A stretch of DNA of 53,740 nucleotides from Acidobacteriota bacterium (lineage in GTDB: Bacteria > Acidobacteriota > Blastocatellia > Pyrinomonadales > Pyrinomonadaceae), in the NCBI GenBank assembly GCA_018269075.1, contig JAFDVJ010000040.1, positions 1 to 53,740 of the forward strand, in the 5' to 3' direction. Shown here piece after piece: positions 7,644-19,172 of this stretch. Both the position numbers and the translations under genes were made by a program. The notes under the pieces are model-generated. The model did not search any database and was not told the DNA's origin. It worked only from the letters and a program-made list of their open reading frames with translations. Each line of letters opens with the position of its first letter. Within the stretch, counting starts at the first letter, position 1.

Positions 7644-7649
7644 TAAAAT
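7644..7649 (+). promoter_or_regulatory. -10 element upstream of ssrA
   Basis: TAAAAT preceded by TG at one base less than the ideal extended position (CTGTAAAATGG), 16 bp before the mature tmRNA 5' end. Since tmRNA 5' ends are made by RNase P, a short precursor is expected. The -35 is weak. Confidence 0.4.
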
Positions 7650-7665
7650 GGCTTTCCCATAACTT

Positions 7666-8038
7666 GGGGGCGACAGGCTTCGACAGGGGCTTGTTCAGAT
7701 CTTTGGATGCACGTCGGGCTTGCTTTCAATAGACCGTTAATACATTGAAAGAAACACAAATGCCACTAATAACATGGCACTTGCTGCCTAATTAAACCTA
7801 GCGACAGCAATGTCTTGCCGGAAGTCAGCTTGATGCGACCGGACAAGGCATCACACAGTTCAAGCTAGAGGACGTTCTCCACCTGCGAACGTTTTCGAAA
7901 CATCAGCCGGGTTAGCTTTTCGCAAGGTCTTGTCGGTTCACCTGCTTGCGAAGGGCGAAACTAAAAGTGAACGCGACTAAACGTGTAGAGTCCACTGGTC
8001 GCAACTCTTGGATGCGGGTTCGATTCCCGCCGCCTCCA
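7666..8038 (+). ncRNA. ssrA: transfer-messenger RNA (tmRNA)
   Basis: About 373 nt, one-piece type. The 5' acceptor strand GGGGGCG (7666-7672) pairs with CGCCTCC (8031-8037), followed by discriminator A; CCA is not encoded. The 5' end continues GACAGGCTTCGAC, and the 3' end carries the T-arm GCGGG-TTCGATT-CCCGC, all hallmarks of tmRNA. The tag frame ends GCC ACT AAT AAC ATG GCA CTT GCT GCC TAA at 7762-7791, giving ...ATNNMALAA as the degradation tag; the exact resume codon is inferred and could lie upstream (e.g. at AAC ACA AAT). It rescues stalled ribosomes with SmpB, which is not in the window. Confidence 0.96.
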
Positions 8039-8074
8039 TTGACAATATTTTTCAGTTCGCTGAGATAATGAGGA

Positions 8075-8110
8075 CGAGACGGCATTTTCGGATGCCGTCT
8101 CGTTTTATTT
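8075..8110 (+). terminator. Rho-independent terminator of ssrA
   Basis: Perfect 11-bp stem, CGAGACGGCAT (8075-8085) and ATGCCGTCTCG (8092-8102), with a 6-nt loop and a following TTTTATTTT. It lies 37 bp after the tmRNA 3' end. Confidence 0.9.
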
Positions 8111-8525
8111 TGGCCGACCCGTCTGGTTTAATTTCCGTACAATAAATTCAGTCTGAACATTCCCCTCGTTTTCAGGAGATTCAGCGGCTTTTCGGATGAT
8201 TTTCGACCGTATAAGCTGATCGAAAATCGTAATCAGAAATATTAGGATCTGTTGTTTTATGCGCCATTGATAAACAAGTGTGTCTTATATAGCTTTAAAC
8301 AAGAAGGTGTATATACCTATATGCCGATAAAAGTATGATAAATGAGATGCAAAGCCGGGGCAGGAGTCCGAAACTGATATCGAATTCGGATTTCGGAGGC
8401 GCGAGGTCGGGCTGCTCGAAATTGACGCAGCTTAGCTTTCTAAAGCAGTTAAGGAATTTATGAGAGCGATCTCAAGACGCCGTCATTTGTTCGAAACGGT
8501 ATGGGATATGAATTAGGAGGCAACT
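8111..8525 (+). other. long gene-free leader before the cytochrome operon, possibly structured RNA
   Basis: 415 bp without an ORF worth keeping. From about 8341 it is rich in short hairpins: GGTGTATATACC (8305-8316), CTGC...GCAG around 8412-8433, GCTTTCTAAAGC (8435-8446) and GAGAGCGATCTC (8462-8473). GATGCAAAGCC at 8346-8356 matches the conserved linker of GEMM-I (cyclic dinucleotide) riboswitches, which in Geobacter precede multihaem cytochromes. However, the matching 5' GGCAAA arm and the 3' GGGUUACC segment are not found, so I do not assign that class. The region ends with TAGGAGG, the ribosome site of the cytochrome gene. Confidence 0.4.
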
Positions 8526-8888
8526 ATGAAAATATTAAAACTGATCGTTGTGATGACGTGGCTCTTCCTGAGTTTTGTCTTGATCACGACCCGCGGCGTC
8601 ACGGCCGGCGGCGATAAAGACAACGGGAAAGAGCTTTTCAAACAAAATTGTCGTGTCTGTCACGAAAAAGACTCGCCCAACGGAGAATTCACCCCGATGA
8701 GTCTGACGCAGGACCAATGGAAAGCCTTTTTCAAAAATAAGTTCGAAGCCAAACACAAGGATGTGATTCTGGATCGCGAAAAGAAAAAACTTCTTGAATT
8801 TTTAACCACGCAGCAAATCGAAGCGATCCAGAAATTCTGCGTCGACCACGCGGCCGATTCCGAACAGCCGCAAACCTGCAGTGAATGA
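8526..8888 (+). CDS. monohaem c-type cytochrome
   Basis: 120 residues; ribosome site TAGGAGG 5 nt before ATG. Signal/anchor residues 4-25 (LKLIVVMTWLFLSFVLITTR). One haem-binding motif CRVCH near residue 41, preceded by GKELFKQN as in class I cytochromes. The rest is short, lysine-rich and helical, with two further Cys near the C-terminus (KFCVDH, TCSE) that could form a disulfide. A likely periplasmic electron carrier. First gene of the cytochrome-porin-octahaem cluster, 59 bp before the porin gene. Confidence 0.85.
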   Translation: MKILKLIVVMTWLFLSFVLITTRGVTAGGDKDNGKELFKQNCRVCHEKDSPNGEFTPMSLTQDQWKAFFKNKFEAKHKDVILDREKKKLLEFLTTQQIEAIQKFCVDHAADSEQPQTCSE

Positions 8889-8947
8889 TTATTTTATTCA
8901 ATCGATGGCCGTTTTAAAAAAACGCGCCCGATTTTTTAGGAGGAGTT

Positions 8948-10741
8948 ATGCGTAAAATTCTATTTATTATCGGGATTACGCTGATACTTATCGTTTCCGC
9001 GCCCGTCATCCGGGCGCAAAACCCGCAGCCGTCGCCGTCGCCGAATGCGCAGACCGAACAGGACGCCATTCGCAGCGAGATCGAAAAACTAAAACAAACC
9101 GTCAAGGCGCTTGAAGAACGACTGGCCGCGCAGGAAAGCAAGAAAACGGAGCCGACCCAGACGGCGCAAACCGAACCCCAGAAACAAACTGAAGAAAAAA
9201 TCAAGGATTTAGACCGTCGCGTGACGAAGACCGAACGCGACACGGCGTTACAGAAAATTCGCTTCGGCGGCGATTACCGCTTCGAAGCGCACTCGATCCG
9301 GGCGACCGTTCCGGCGCATTTCGACGGAATGAAGCTCCAGAATCTGCTCGTCAAGACGATGTTCGCGATGAACGTGCTCGGCCGTCCGCCGGCGAGCGTC
9401 AACGAGATCAACCAGACCGTCGCCGGCAACTACAGCGGATACCAGCTTTTTACGTCGAACCTGACGTTCGGCCAGCTCAAACAGGCGATGGCCGCTTTTC
9501 CGCCGGCGCTCCAGCAGCAGCTTTTCGGGATGCTGATGCCGTCGACGTTCGTGCCCGAATACAAAAACAACAACCAGATTCTCTACACCAACCGCTTCCG
9601 GCTGCGGCTCGACGCGCCGGTCTCGGAAAATATGAGCTTCAGCGCGCGGCTCAGTATGTACAAGGTGTTCGGCGATTCGACCGGCGTCCAGGTCTTCAAC
9701 GGCCAGCCGACCTCGATGAACGTCGACGGAACCACCGTCGGCGTCCCGAATTCGGACCAGATCCGCGTCGAACGCGCGTATTTTTCGTGGGACAAGATCG
9801 GCGGCTCGAAGTTTTTCCTCTCGATCGGCCGGCGGCCCTCGACGAGCGGCCCGCCGCTGCAGTACCGCGAGGACGAGCTGCGCGGCGGCACGCCTTCGGG
9901 CGCGCTCATCGACTACCAGTTCGACGGCATCACCTTCGGCTATAAATTAAGCGACAAAACCGTTCTCCGAATCTGCTACGGCCTCGGCTATGAATCCGGC
10001 TTCGGCAACGGCGATCTCGCGCAGATGCCGGCCGACCGTCTGAAGGACGTCCATTTCCTCGGCGGAAACGTCGATATCTGGAATTCCGACACGATGCTCG
10101 TGCAGGCGACGGTCGCCCGCGCGTTCGACGTGACCGACGGTTTCAACGGCCTCGTCGTGCTGCCGAACAATCCGCTGACGGGCGAAACCGTTCAGGCGCC
10201 GGTGATTATGCGCTTCACGCCGTCGACCAATCTCGGCGCGATCAATCTCGCGGGCCTGACGATCACGAAGAGGTTCAAAAAGCTCGACTTTTTCGGCAGC
10301 CTCAATTACGTCGGTCTGCGGCCGAACGATCTGACGACACCGTTCGGCGGAATGATGTCCGATCCGTTCGAAACGCCGCAGAACCGCGACGGCGCGATGA
10401 TCTATCTCGGCGCGCGCTACAGCTTCGGCACCGAAGACCGGACGAAGCTCGGCTTCGAGTTCAATCACGGCACCAAATACTGGTTCAATTTCGCGCAGGC
10501 CGAGGACGACATCATCGCTCCGAAGACGAACACGCGCGGCGAAGTTTACGAAGTCTATCTGACGCACCGCATCAACAACCGGTTTATCGTGAAGGGCGAT
10601 TACATCTACTACAACTATCGCTATTCGGGTTCGGGCTGGCACGTCGGCGCGCCGAAGCTGCTGACCTCGACGCCGATTCTCGGTTTCCCGACCTACAAGG
10701 ACGCGCAGATGTTCACGCTGACCACGATCGTCAGGTTCTAG
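8948..10741 (+). CDS. outer-membrane beta-barrel porin with N-terminal coiled coil (DUF3373-like)
   Basis: 597 residues. Signal peptide 1-24 (ILFIIGITLILIVSAPVIRAQ), then a Pro/Gln-rich linker and a coiled coil (IRSEIEKLKQTVKALEERL, residues about 38-100). From about residue 105 the sequence alternates polar and hydrophobic residues with many aromatic girdles, and ends TTIVRF with the C-terminal Phe recognised by the BAM complex. Segments such as NRFRLRLDAPVSENMSFSAR and RLSMYKVFGDS resemble the DUF3373 porins found beside multihaem cytochromes in Geobacter-type organisms. Its neighbours suggest it sheathes a cytochrome through the outer membrane. Family assignment is from memory of motifs and not searched. 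Confidence 0.75.
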   Translation: MRKILFIIGITLILIVSAPVIRAQNPQPSPSPNAQTEQDAIRSEIEKLKQTVKALEERLAAQESKKTEPTQTAQTEPQKQTEEKIKDLDRRVTKTERDTALQKIRFGGDYRFEAHSIRATVPAHFDGMKLQNLLVKTMFAMNVLGRPPASVNEINQTVAGNYSGYQLFTSNLTFGQLKQAMAAFPPALQQQLFGMLMPSTFVPEYKNNNQILYTNRFRLRLDAPVSENMSFSARLSMYKVFGDSTGVQVFNGQPTSMNVDGTTVGVPNSDQIRVERAYFSWDKIGGSKFFLSIGRRPSTSGPPLQYREDELRGGTPSGALIDYQFDGITFGYKLSDKTVLRICYGLGYESGFGNGDLAQMPADRLKDVHFLGGNVDIWNSDTMLVQATVARAFDVTDGFNGLVVLPNNPLTGETVQAPVIMRFTPSTNLGAINLAGLTITKRFKKLDFFGSLNYVGLRPNDLTTPFGGMMSDPFETPQNRDGAMIYLGARYSFGTEDRTKLGFEFNHGTKYWFNFAQAEDDIIAPKTNTRGEVYEVYLTHRINNRFIVKGDYIYYNYRYSGSGWHVGAPKLLTSTPILGFPTYKDAQMFTLTTIVRF

Positions 10742-10750
10742 GGAGGCGTT

Positions 10751-12181
10751 ATGAGAAAATATCGTTTAGCGGCGGTTCTTCTGGTTCCTTTGCTCGCGCT
10801 GGTCTTCGTCTGGACGAGATCGGGCGCGCAGGAGACGCCGAAGAATACGCACAGTGATTATTACGAGCATTACGAAGGCACGAAAACCTGTCTCAAATGC
10901 CACGAAAAGGACGCCGAGAACTTTTTCCATTCGCAGCATTATCAATGGAGGGGCGAAACGCCGAAGCTCGTCAACGCGAACGGCCGGAAGCTCGGTAAAA
11001 TCAACACCTTCAACGATTTCTGCACGAGCCCGACGGGCAACTGGATCGGTTTCGTGAAAAACTCGCGCGGCGAGGTCATCAGCCGCGGCTGTTCGACCTG
11101 CCACGCCGGCAACGGCCTCAAGCCGTCGGAAACGATGAGCCGCGAGCAGCTCGAAAACATCGACTGCCTGATCTGTCACGCGAGCGGCTACCGGCGCGAT
11201 CTTTATCAGAACGAGAAGGGAGATCTCCTGTGGAAACCGATCCTCTGGAAGAATCAGGAAGGGCTCGATTCGGTCTCGAAACGCATTTCGAAGCCGACCC
11301 GCGTGATGTGCCTCCGCTGTCACAGCGCGTCGGGCGGCGGGCCGAACTTCAAGCGCGGCGACATCGAATACAAGCTCGCCGATCCGGACCGCAGCTATGA
11401 CGTGCATATGGCTTCCGAGGGGAAAAATATGCAGTGCGTCGCCTGTCACGCGGGCGAAAATCACCGGGTTCTCGGCCGCGGAGCGGATCTCGCCGGCAGC
11501 GATACGATCGGAAAGGATCTGACCTGCGAGAGCACGGCCTGTCATTCGGCGCCGCATAAAAATCCGGTGCTCAACCGGCATTCGGCGAGCCTCAACTGCA
11601 CGGTCTGTCACATCCCGCGGTTCGCCCGCACGGACGCGACCGATATGGTGCGCGACTGGTCGAAGCCGTCCTACAACGCCGAGGCCGATAAATATTCGGC
11701 GACGATCACCCTGCAGAAGGACGTGACGCCGGTTTACGCGTGGTTCAACGGTTTCACGAAAGCCCAGCTTTTGGGCGAACCGGCCAATTTCCTGCCCGAC
11801 GGCTCGGTCGGCATTATGATCCCGCAGGGCTCGCGCGACGATCCGAAGGCGAAGATCTACGCGTTCAAGCTCCATAAAGCCAGACTCCCGCTGCTCGCGG
11901 ACAAAAACTGGCTGATCCCGATCACGGTCGAGCATTTCTTTTCGAGCGGTCAGATCGACCCGGCGGTGCAGATGGCCGCCAAAGAGATGTACGATCTCTC
12001 GACCATCAAATACACGTGGGTCGAAACGACGCGCTATATGGGCATCTTCCACGGCGTCCAGCCGAAGGAACAGGCTTTGAAATGTATGGACTGTCACGGA
12101 CCGAAAGGCGTGATGGACTGGAAGGCTCTCGGCTACAAGGGAAATCCGATGTCGCTGAAGCCGCCTCCGCGAAAGAACTAG
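10751..12181 (+). CDS. octahaem c-type cytochrome
   Basis: 476 residues; GGGAGG ribosome site, 9 bp after the porin stop. Signal/anchor 5-27. Seven CxxCH motifs in order: CLKCH, CSTCH, CLICH, CLRCH, CVACH, then CTVCH and CMDCH. An eighth atypical site, CESTACH (Cx4CH), lies between the fifth and the last two. Seven normal sites plus one unusual site recalls octahaem tetrathionate reductase and related OCC proteins (where the odd site is CxxCK), but here the odd site has a widened loop. Many extra His residues can serve as distal ligands. Likely periplasmic or inserted in the porin, moving electrons to or from extracellular acceptors; an enzyme role in S or N oxide reduction is also possible. 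Confidence 0.85.
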   Translation: MRKYRLAAVLLVPLLALVFVWTRSGAQETPKNTHSDYYEHYEGTKTCLKCHEKDAENFFHSQHYQWRGETPKLVNANGRKLGKINTFNDFCTSPTGNWIGFVKNSRGEVISRGCSTCHAGNGLKPSETMSREQLENIDCLICHASGYRRDLYQNEKGDLLWKPILWKNQEGLDSVSKRISKPTRVMCLRCHSASGGGPNFKRGDIEYKLADPDRSYDVHMASEGKNMQCVACHAGENHRVLGRGADLAGSDTIGKDLTCESTACHSAPHKNPVLNRHSASLNCTVCHIPRFARTDATDMVRDWSKPSYNAEADKYSATITLQKDVTPVYAWFNGFTKAQLLGEPANFLPDGSVGIMIPQGSRDDPKAKIYAFKLHKARLPLLADKNWLIPITVEHFFSSGQIDPAVQMAAKEMYDLSTIKYTWVETTRYMGIFHGVQPKEQALKCMDCHGPKGVMDWKALGYKGNPMSLKPPPRKN

Positions 12182-12197
12182 AAGCCGGTTCTTTCGC

Positions 12198-12233
12198 AAA
12201 GAAGGCGAACGTTGTCGCGTTCGCCTTCTTTTT
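12198..12233. terminator. bidirectional terminator between octahaem cytochrome and msrB
   Basis: 14-bp perfect stem, AAAGAAGGCGAACG (12198-12211) and CGTTCGCCTTCTTT (12218-12231), with a 6-nt loop and T-run on the plus strand and A-run on the other. It separates the convergent genes ending at 12181 and 12242. Confidence 0.9.
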
Positions 12234-12241
12234 GCGCGGTT

Positions 12242-12712
12242 TTATTTTTGCGGGATCTCTTCGCCCTCGGGAAAGAATTCGAGCGAGGCCGAGTTCAGGC
12301 AGTAGCGCTGGCCGGTCGGCGGCGGGCCGTCGGGGAAGACGTGGCCCTGGTGGCCGTCGCAGCGGGCACAGCGGATTTCCGTGCGGATCATCCCGTATTT
12401 AGTGTCGCGGTAAAGCTTCAGGTGCGCGGGATCGAACGGCGCGTAGAACGACGCCCAGCCGGTGCCGGAATTGAACTTTTCGTCCGACCGGAAAAGCGGC
12501 AGCCCGCACAATCGGCAGGCGTAGGCGCCGTTCTGTTTGTTGTCGGTCAGGTTGCCGCAGAAAGCGGGCTCCGTGCCGTGGTCGATCAGCACGCGGTAGG
12601 CCTCGTCGTCGAGCTCCATCGCGAGCTGTTCGCGCCGTTCCTTCGTCAAAGGCGTAATGTCGTAGCCGCTCTCCGAATATTCGCGGCCTTCCTTGCTTGT
12701 TTCAGGCATCAT
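12242..12712 (-). CDS. msrB: peptide-methionine (R)-S-oxide reductase MsrB
   Basis: 156 residues. Reduces the R epimer of methionine sulfoxide in proteins using thioredoxin. Zinc-binding pairs CRLCG and CARCDGHQGHVF and the catalytic RYCLNSASL are all present, as is the substrate-binding FNSGTGWASF. An additional Cys in EPAFCGNLTDNKQ is at the usual recycling position. ATG 12712 has GGGGAG about 10 nt upstream; ATG 12709 directly follows. No signal peptide, so cytoplasmic. Convergent with the cytochrome cluster. Confidence 0.95.
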   Translation of the reverse strand: MMPETSKEGREYSESGYDITPLTKERREQLAMELDDEAYRVLIDHGTEPAFCGNLTDNKQNGAYACRLCGLPLFRSDEKFNSGTGWASFYAPFDPAHLKLYRDTKYGMIRTEIRCARCDGHQGHVFPDGPPPTGQRYCLNSASLEFFPEGEEIPQK

Positions 12713-12880
12713 AAATTAAATTCTCCCCGGTTCGAAATATTCCAAACTCTGTTCCTTTATTATGCCGTCTCCGGTCTTTATTCCAAAATCCGCAGTCGGC
12801 GGAACGGCGCGGCGTGGTAAGATAGACTTGAGTTTTAGGGCCCGAGCCCTGAGCCGGAAGTGAAAAAAAACGACCGGCAG

Positions 12881-12889
12881 TGGTAAAAT
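12881..12889 (+). promoter_or_regulatory. extended -10 promoter
   Basis: TGGTAAAAT (TG-G-TAAAAT), about 90 bp before the small gene at 12978; a second similar element, TGGTAAGAT, lies near 12814. The stretch between them and the gene includes a GACTTAA/GACTCGG heptamer array (about 12931-12965). Confidence 0.45.
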
Positions 12890-12977
12890 ATCGATGCGCC
12901 GGCGGCGATTAAACGCGCGCCGGCGGATTCGACTTAAGACTCGGGACTTAAGACTAAAGACTCCGAAAACAAGGTTT

Positions 12978-13292
12978 ATGGCAACACAGGAAGAAACAAC
13001 GCAGGCGATCGTCGAATGCCTGCAGCGCATCGGGCGGGATTTGAAAATCAATTTCAGAGAATTCGTGATCGAGGATCACACGCAGGGCAAATATCGTTCG
13101 GGAACCTGGACCTACAAGATTTCCCGCCAGCGCGTCGCGCTCGAATACTGGTTCAGCGCCTTCAGCTCGCGCAAGGAGGAAACGGACGTCACGTTTCAGA
13201 CCGACGGCGACGCGCGCAAGCTCGAAGACGATCTGCGCGGCTGCCTGACCAAAGTCCGCGTTGCGGTCAACCGCAAAAAGGGACTGTTCTGA
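12978..13292 (+). CDS. small conserved-looking hypothetical protein
   Basis: 104 residues from ATG 12978 (MATQEETTQAIVECL); the open frame extends upstream to 12894, but that part is basic, low-complexity and overlaps heptamer repeats. The protein has an N-terminal helix, then alternating strands (RSGTWTYKISRQRVALEYWF) and a C-terminal charged helix, a compact alpha-beta domain with one Cys at each end. No family recognised. Its TGA stop is the first base triplet of the GATTTCG repeat array that follows. Confidence 0.6.
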   Translation: MATQEETTQAIVECLQRIGRDLKINFREFVIEDHTQGKYRSGTWTYKISRQRVALEYWFSAFSSRKEETDVTFQTDGDARKLEDDLRGCLTKVRVAVNRKKGLF

Positions 13293-13324
13293 TTTCGGAT
13301 TTCGGATTTCGGATTTCGGATTTC
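13291..13324. repeat. GATTTCG heptanucleotide array
   Basis: Nearly five tandem copies of GATTTCG starting inside the stop codon of the preceding gene. The same word, or its complement CGAAATC, recurs at 28062, 29020, 31445, 37590, 38335, 41066, 41151 and 48625. Confidence 0.9.
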
Positions 13325-13339
13325 GCGTTCGTTAGAATG

Positions 13340-13490
13340 AATCCTCGGACGGAGCGCCGTCAGCTTGCCGGCAATGCGTTTGAAAAACGCAAACATCGCT
13401 TCATTTTTTGAGAGAATGAGCGAAAAGAAGCGTGTTGACGCCGCTTGTGCGCCGGCGGCCGGTTGAGATGCCGGCGCATCCGGCATCCGT
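13340..13490. repeat. dispersed palindromic element, copy 1
   Basis: Contains the blocks GCCGTCAGCTTGCCGGCAAT, GCGTTTGAAAAACGC, CATCGCTTCATTTT and GTTGACGCCGCT, then GCCGGCGGCCGGTTGAGATG and ATGCCGGCGCATCCGGCAT. The same blocks in the same order occur at 43527-43722, and the GGCCGGTTGA piece recurs near 53680. It is a REP/MITE-like intergenic element ending directly at the sensor-kinase stop codon. Confidence 0.6.
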
Positions 13491-16250
<2,760 letters not shown>

Positions 16251-16673
16251 TCTAGGTTCCTCCTTTTGTAGGCAAGGCGTCCCCTACTTGTGTTGTCTTA
16301 ATTTAAAAGACAGCCATATCGGAGAAAGCAATTTAAAATTGGATTTATCTTCAATAGCACATTAGTAGGAGTTAGGAATTTAACTCAGACTCTAAATACT
16401 GCCAATTTAGAAATAACTGAGGGCAACGCCCTAATATTACGATTTTTATTCCGACAAAATCAAGCTTTTTATTTTTTCGGTGCGACGGGATGAACGGACG
16501 GGCCGGCCGGCGGCATCGGCGGTACGGACTTATCTTGTTAGGAACTAACCGTTTAGGCCGTCCGGCGAGGCTGCCCGGATGACGAAAAAAAACACTCGAA
16601 CGGCAAAAATCCTTTCCGGCAAAGGCGTTTTGACTTTCCGGCCGGCAGAAATTATGCTTTCCTTTTTCGTCAA
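16251..16673. other. gene-free divergent region between sensor kinase and murI
   Basis: About 420 bp, AT-richer than its surroundings. It holds the kinase ribosome site (CCTCCT at 16259 on this strand), a small hairpin GGGCAACGCCC (16421-16431), and a possible murI promoter TTATGCTTTCC near 16652. No ORF, RNA motif or array repeat was recognised. Confidence 0.5.
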
Positions 16674-17555
16674 ATGAACAAAACTTCCGAACAATCTGAA
16701 GCGATTCTCCGCCGGCCGATCGGCATTTTCGACAGCGGCGTCGGCGGCCTGACGGTTTACCGGGCGCTCCATAACCGGCTGCCGAACGAGCATTTCGTCT
16801 ATCTCGGCGACACGGCGCGCGTGCCGTACGGGACGAAGTCGCTGGCGACGGTCGAGCGCTACGCGATCGAAAACTCGCAGTTTCTGGCGGCGCTCGGCAT
16901 CAAGCTGCTGGTCGTCGCCTGCAACACCGCGTCGGCGCTCGCCCTGCCGAAGATCCGCGAAAAGATCGGGCTCGACGTCGTCGGCGTGATCGGGCCGGGC
17001 GCGCGCAAAGCCGTCGAAGCGGCCGGCGCGCGGCCGCGGATCGCCGTCATCGCGACCGAGGCGACCGTCCAGAGCGACGCCTACGCCGCCTCGATCCGGC
17101 AGGCCTGCGCGATCGCCGAGGTCGTCCAGACCGCCTGCCCGCTCTTCGTCCCGCTGGCCGAGGAAAACTGGACGCGCGAGCCGGAGACATTTTCGATCGC
17201 CGGCAAATACCTGCGCGAGATCAAAGAATTCGAACCCGAAGCGCTCGTCCTCGGCTGCACCCATTACCCGATTCTGCGCGACGTCATTCAGCAAACCGTC
17301 GGCGAAAATGTTAAGCTCATCGATTCGGGCGAGGCGTGCGCCGACGAGGTCGCCAGGCTTCTGAACGAAAAGGGCCTCGCCAATCCGCACCGGGTGACGG
17401 GCACGCGCCGGCTGTGCGACGATCTCGATCATTTCTACGTGACCGACGCCGCCGACCGCTTCGGCCGCGTCGCCGAAAGATTTCTGGGCGCGAAGCCCGC
17501 CAAGCTCGAGGCCGTCGAGGTCTTCGGGGTCGACGAACTGAAAGAATCGAAGTGA
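16674..17555 (+). CDS. murI: glutamate racemase
   Basis: 293 residues. Makes D-glutamate for peptidoglycan. The two catalytic cysteines are in VVACNTASAL and LVLGCTHYPIL; the opening IGIFDSGVGGLTV and the GDTARVPYG motif are canonical. It extends about 12 residues before the core. The stop codon TGA is formed within an AAGTGAAA repeat word, the start of a hairpin-forming spacer. Followed by rph, a common arrangement. Confidence 0.95.
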   Translation: MNKTSEQSEAILRRPIGIFDSGVGGLTVYRALHNRLPNEHFVYLGDTARVPYGTKSLATVERYAIENSQFLAALGIKLLVVACNTASALALPKIREKIGLDVVGVIGPGARKAVEAAGARPRIAVIATEATVQSDAYAASIRQACAIAEVVQTACPLFVPLAEENWTREPETFSIAGKYLREIKEFEPEALVLGCTHYPILRDVIQQTVGENVKLIDSGEACADEVARLLNEKGLANPHRVTGTRRLCDDLDHFYVTDAADRFGRVAERFLGAKPAKLEAVEVFGVDELKESK

Positions 17556-17640
17556 AAAAGCCGAAAAGTGAAAGAGTCGAAAAGTCGACGGGGCCGCCGT
17601 CGACCGGACTTTTTCACTTTTTCGCTTTTCCACCGTTAAA
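17553..17640. repeat. AAAGTGA-word inverted array, terminator-like
   Basis: AAGTGAAAAAG words on the left and CTTTTTCACTTTTTCG on the right surround a strong inner stem GTCGACGG/CCGTCGAC. It lies directly after murI and ends in a T-rich tract, so it can act as a terminator. Confidence 0.7.
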
Positions 17641-17773
17641 GTTTTTGTGATACGTTTTGAATTAACGACGGTGCTTCGGGATTGCCTCCTCGAATCCTTA
17701 TAACCGTTTTAGAAAGCCGGGTTACACCCGTTTTGAAAAATCCGACATCGTATCTCCCGCATCCGAAATCGCT

Positions 17774-18493
<720 letters not shown>

Positions 18494-18518
18494 GCGCGAG
18501 GATTCATAATCATCTCTG

Positions 18519-19055
18519 ATGACCAATCGCGAGCTTTACCTGATCGTCAGAAATTTCGAAGCCAAATATCCGAAGGCCGCGCGGCCTTCGCTCGAACGGT
18601 ATCTTTCCGCCCTCTGGACGGTCGCCGTGGCGCACCGCGACCGCGAGCCGTCGATCGGCGAGCTGGTCGAATGGCTCGACGGCGCCTTCACTTCCTTCGC
18701 GCCCGATTTCGATCCCGAATGGCTGAACAATAAATACGACGCGTCGAAAAAGGGCTTCGACGGCTTCGAGAGCCTGATCCTCGCGCAGATCGTCGATCTC
18801 CGGCAGATGGACGAAACCGGCCAGCTCCGCGACGAGCAGCGTTATTTCGGCCTCGACGCGCCGCGCGGCTCGCGCTGGTACAATTTCGACACGATTGGCT
18901 ATCTCGAATGCGCCGTCCGCGGCGTTTACGGCGGCTACGCCGAAGACGAAACGATCGTTCTCGACGGCTCGGGCGATTCCGAAATCGTCGAGATCACGGA
19001 ATTTTCGTGGGAAGATTTCACCGAGCTTCTCGCCTGCGGCCAGTTTTACGAATAA
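18519..19055 (+). CDS. hypothetical protein
   Basis: 178 residues, acidic. N-terminal half is helical (LYLIVRNFEAKYP, LERYLSALW, IGELVEWLDGAF), C-terminal half contains LDAPRGSRWYNFDTIGYLECAVRG and a very acidic end (EIVEITEFSWEDFTELLACGQ). No signal peptide or TM. The family is not recognised. It follows rph by 25 bp and may be co-transcribed. The FSWEDF tail pattern recalls small immunity-type or SMI1-like proteins only vaguely. Confidence 0.65.
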   Translation: MTNRELYLIVRNFEAKYPKAARPSLERYLSALWTVAVAHRDREPSIGELVEWLDGAFTSFAPDFDPEWLNNKYDASKKGFDGFESLILAQIVDLRQMDETGQLRDEQRYFGLDAPRGSRWYNFDTIGYLECAVRGVYGGYAEDETIVLDGSGDSEIVEITEFSWEDFTELLACGQFYE

Positions 19056-19137
19056 CGCATAAATCCGTTTTCCCAGCCGCGAAAAAAAAACGCGCCCGAG
19101 CGTTATTGCCGAAAATTTTCTTTAATTATCGAAAATA

Positions 19138-19146
19138 TGCTACACT
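19138..19146 (+). promoter_or_regulatory. extended -10 promoter, shared type
   Basis: TGCTACACT inside AAAATATGCTACACTTCAC (19132-19150). These 19 bases are identical at 21190-21208 before the PPIase gene, which suggests the kinase and isomerase genes share a sigma factor or activator. Confidence 0.65.
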
Positions 19147-19172
19147 TCACAAAAAAAAATTGAGGTGCGCGA

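Noticed and set aside
8341..8430. Assignment of the leader as a GEMM (c-di-GMP/cGAMP) or FMN riboswitch
   Set aside because: GATGCAAAGCC (GEMM) and GGGGCAGG (FMN) match only single blocks. The partner helices could not be drawn, so no class is named in the feature.
10766..12199. 477-residue minus-strand frame
   Set aside because: Antisense to the octahaem cytochrome with eight haem sites; no motif of its own.
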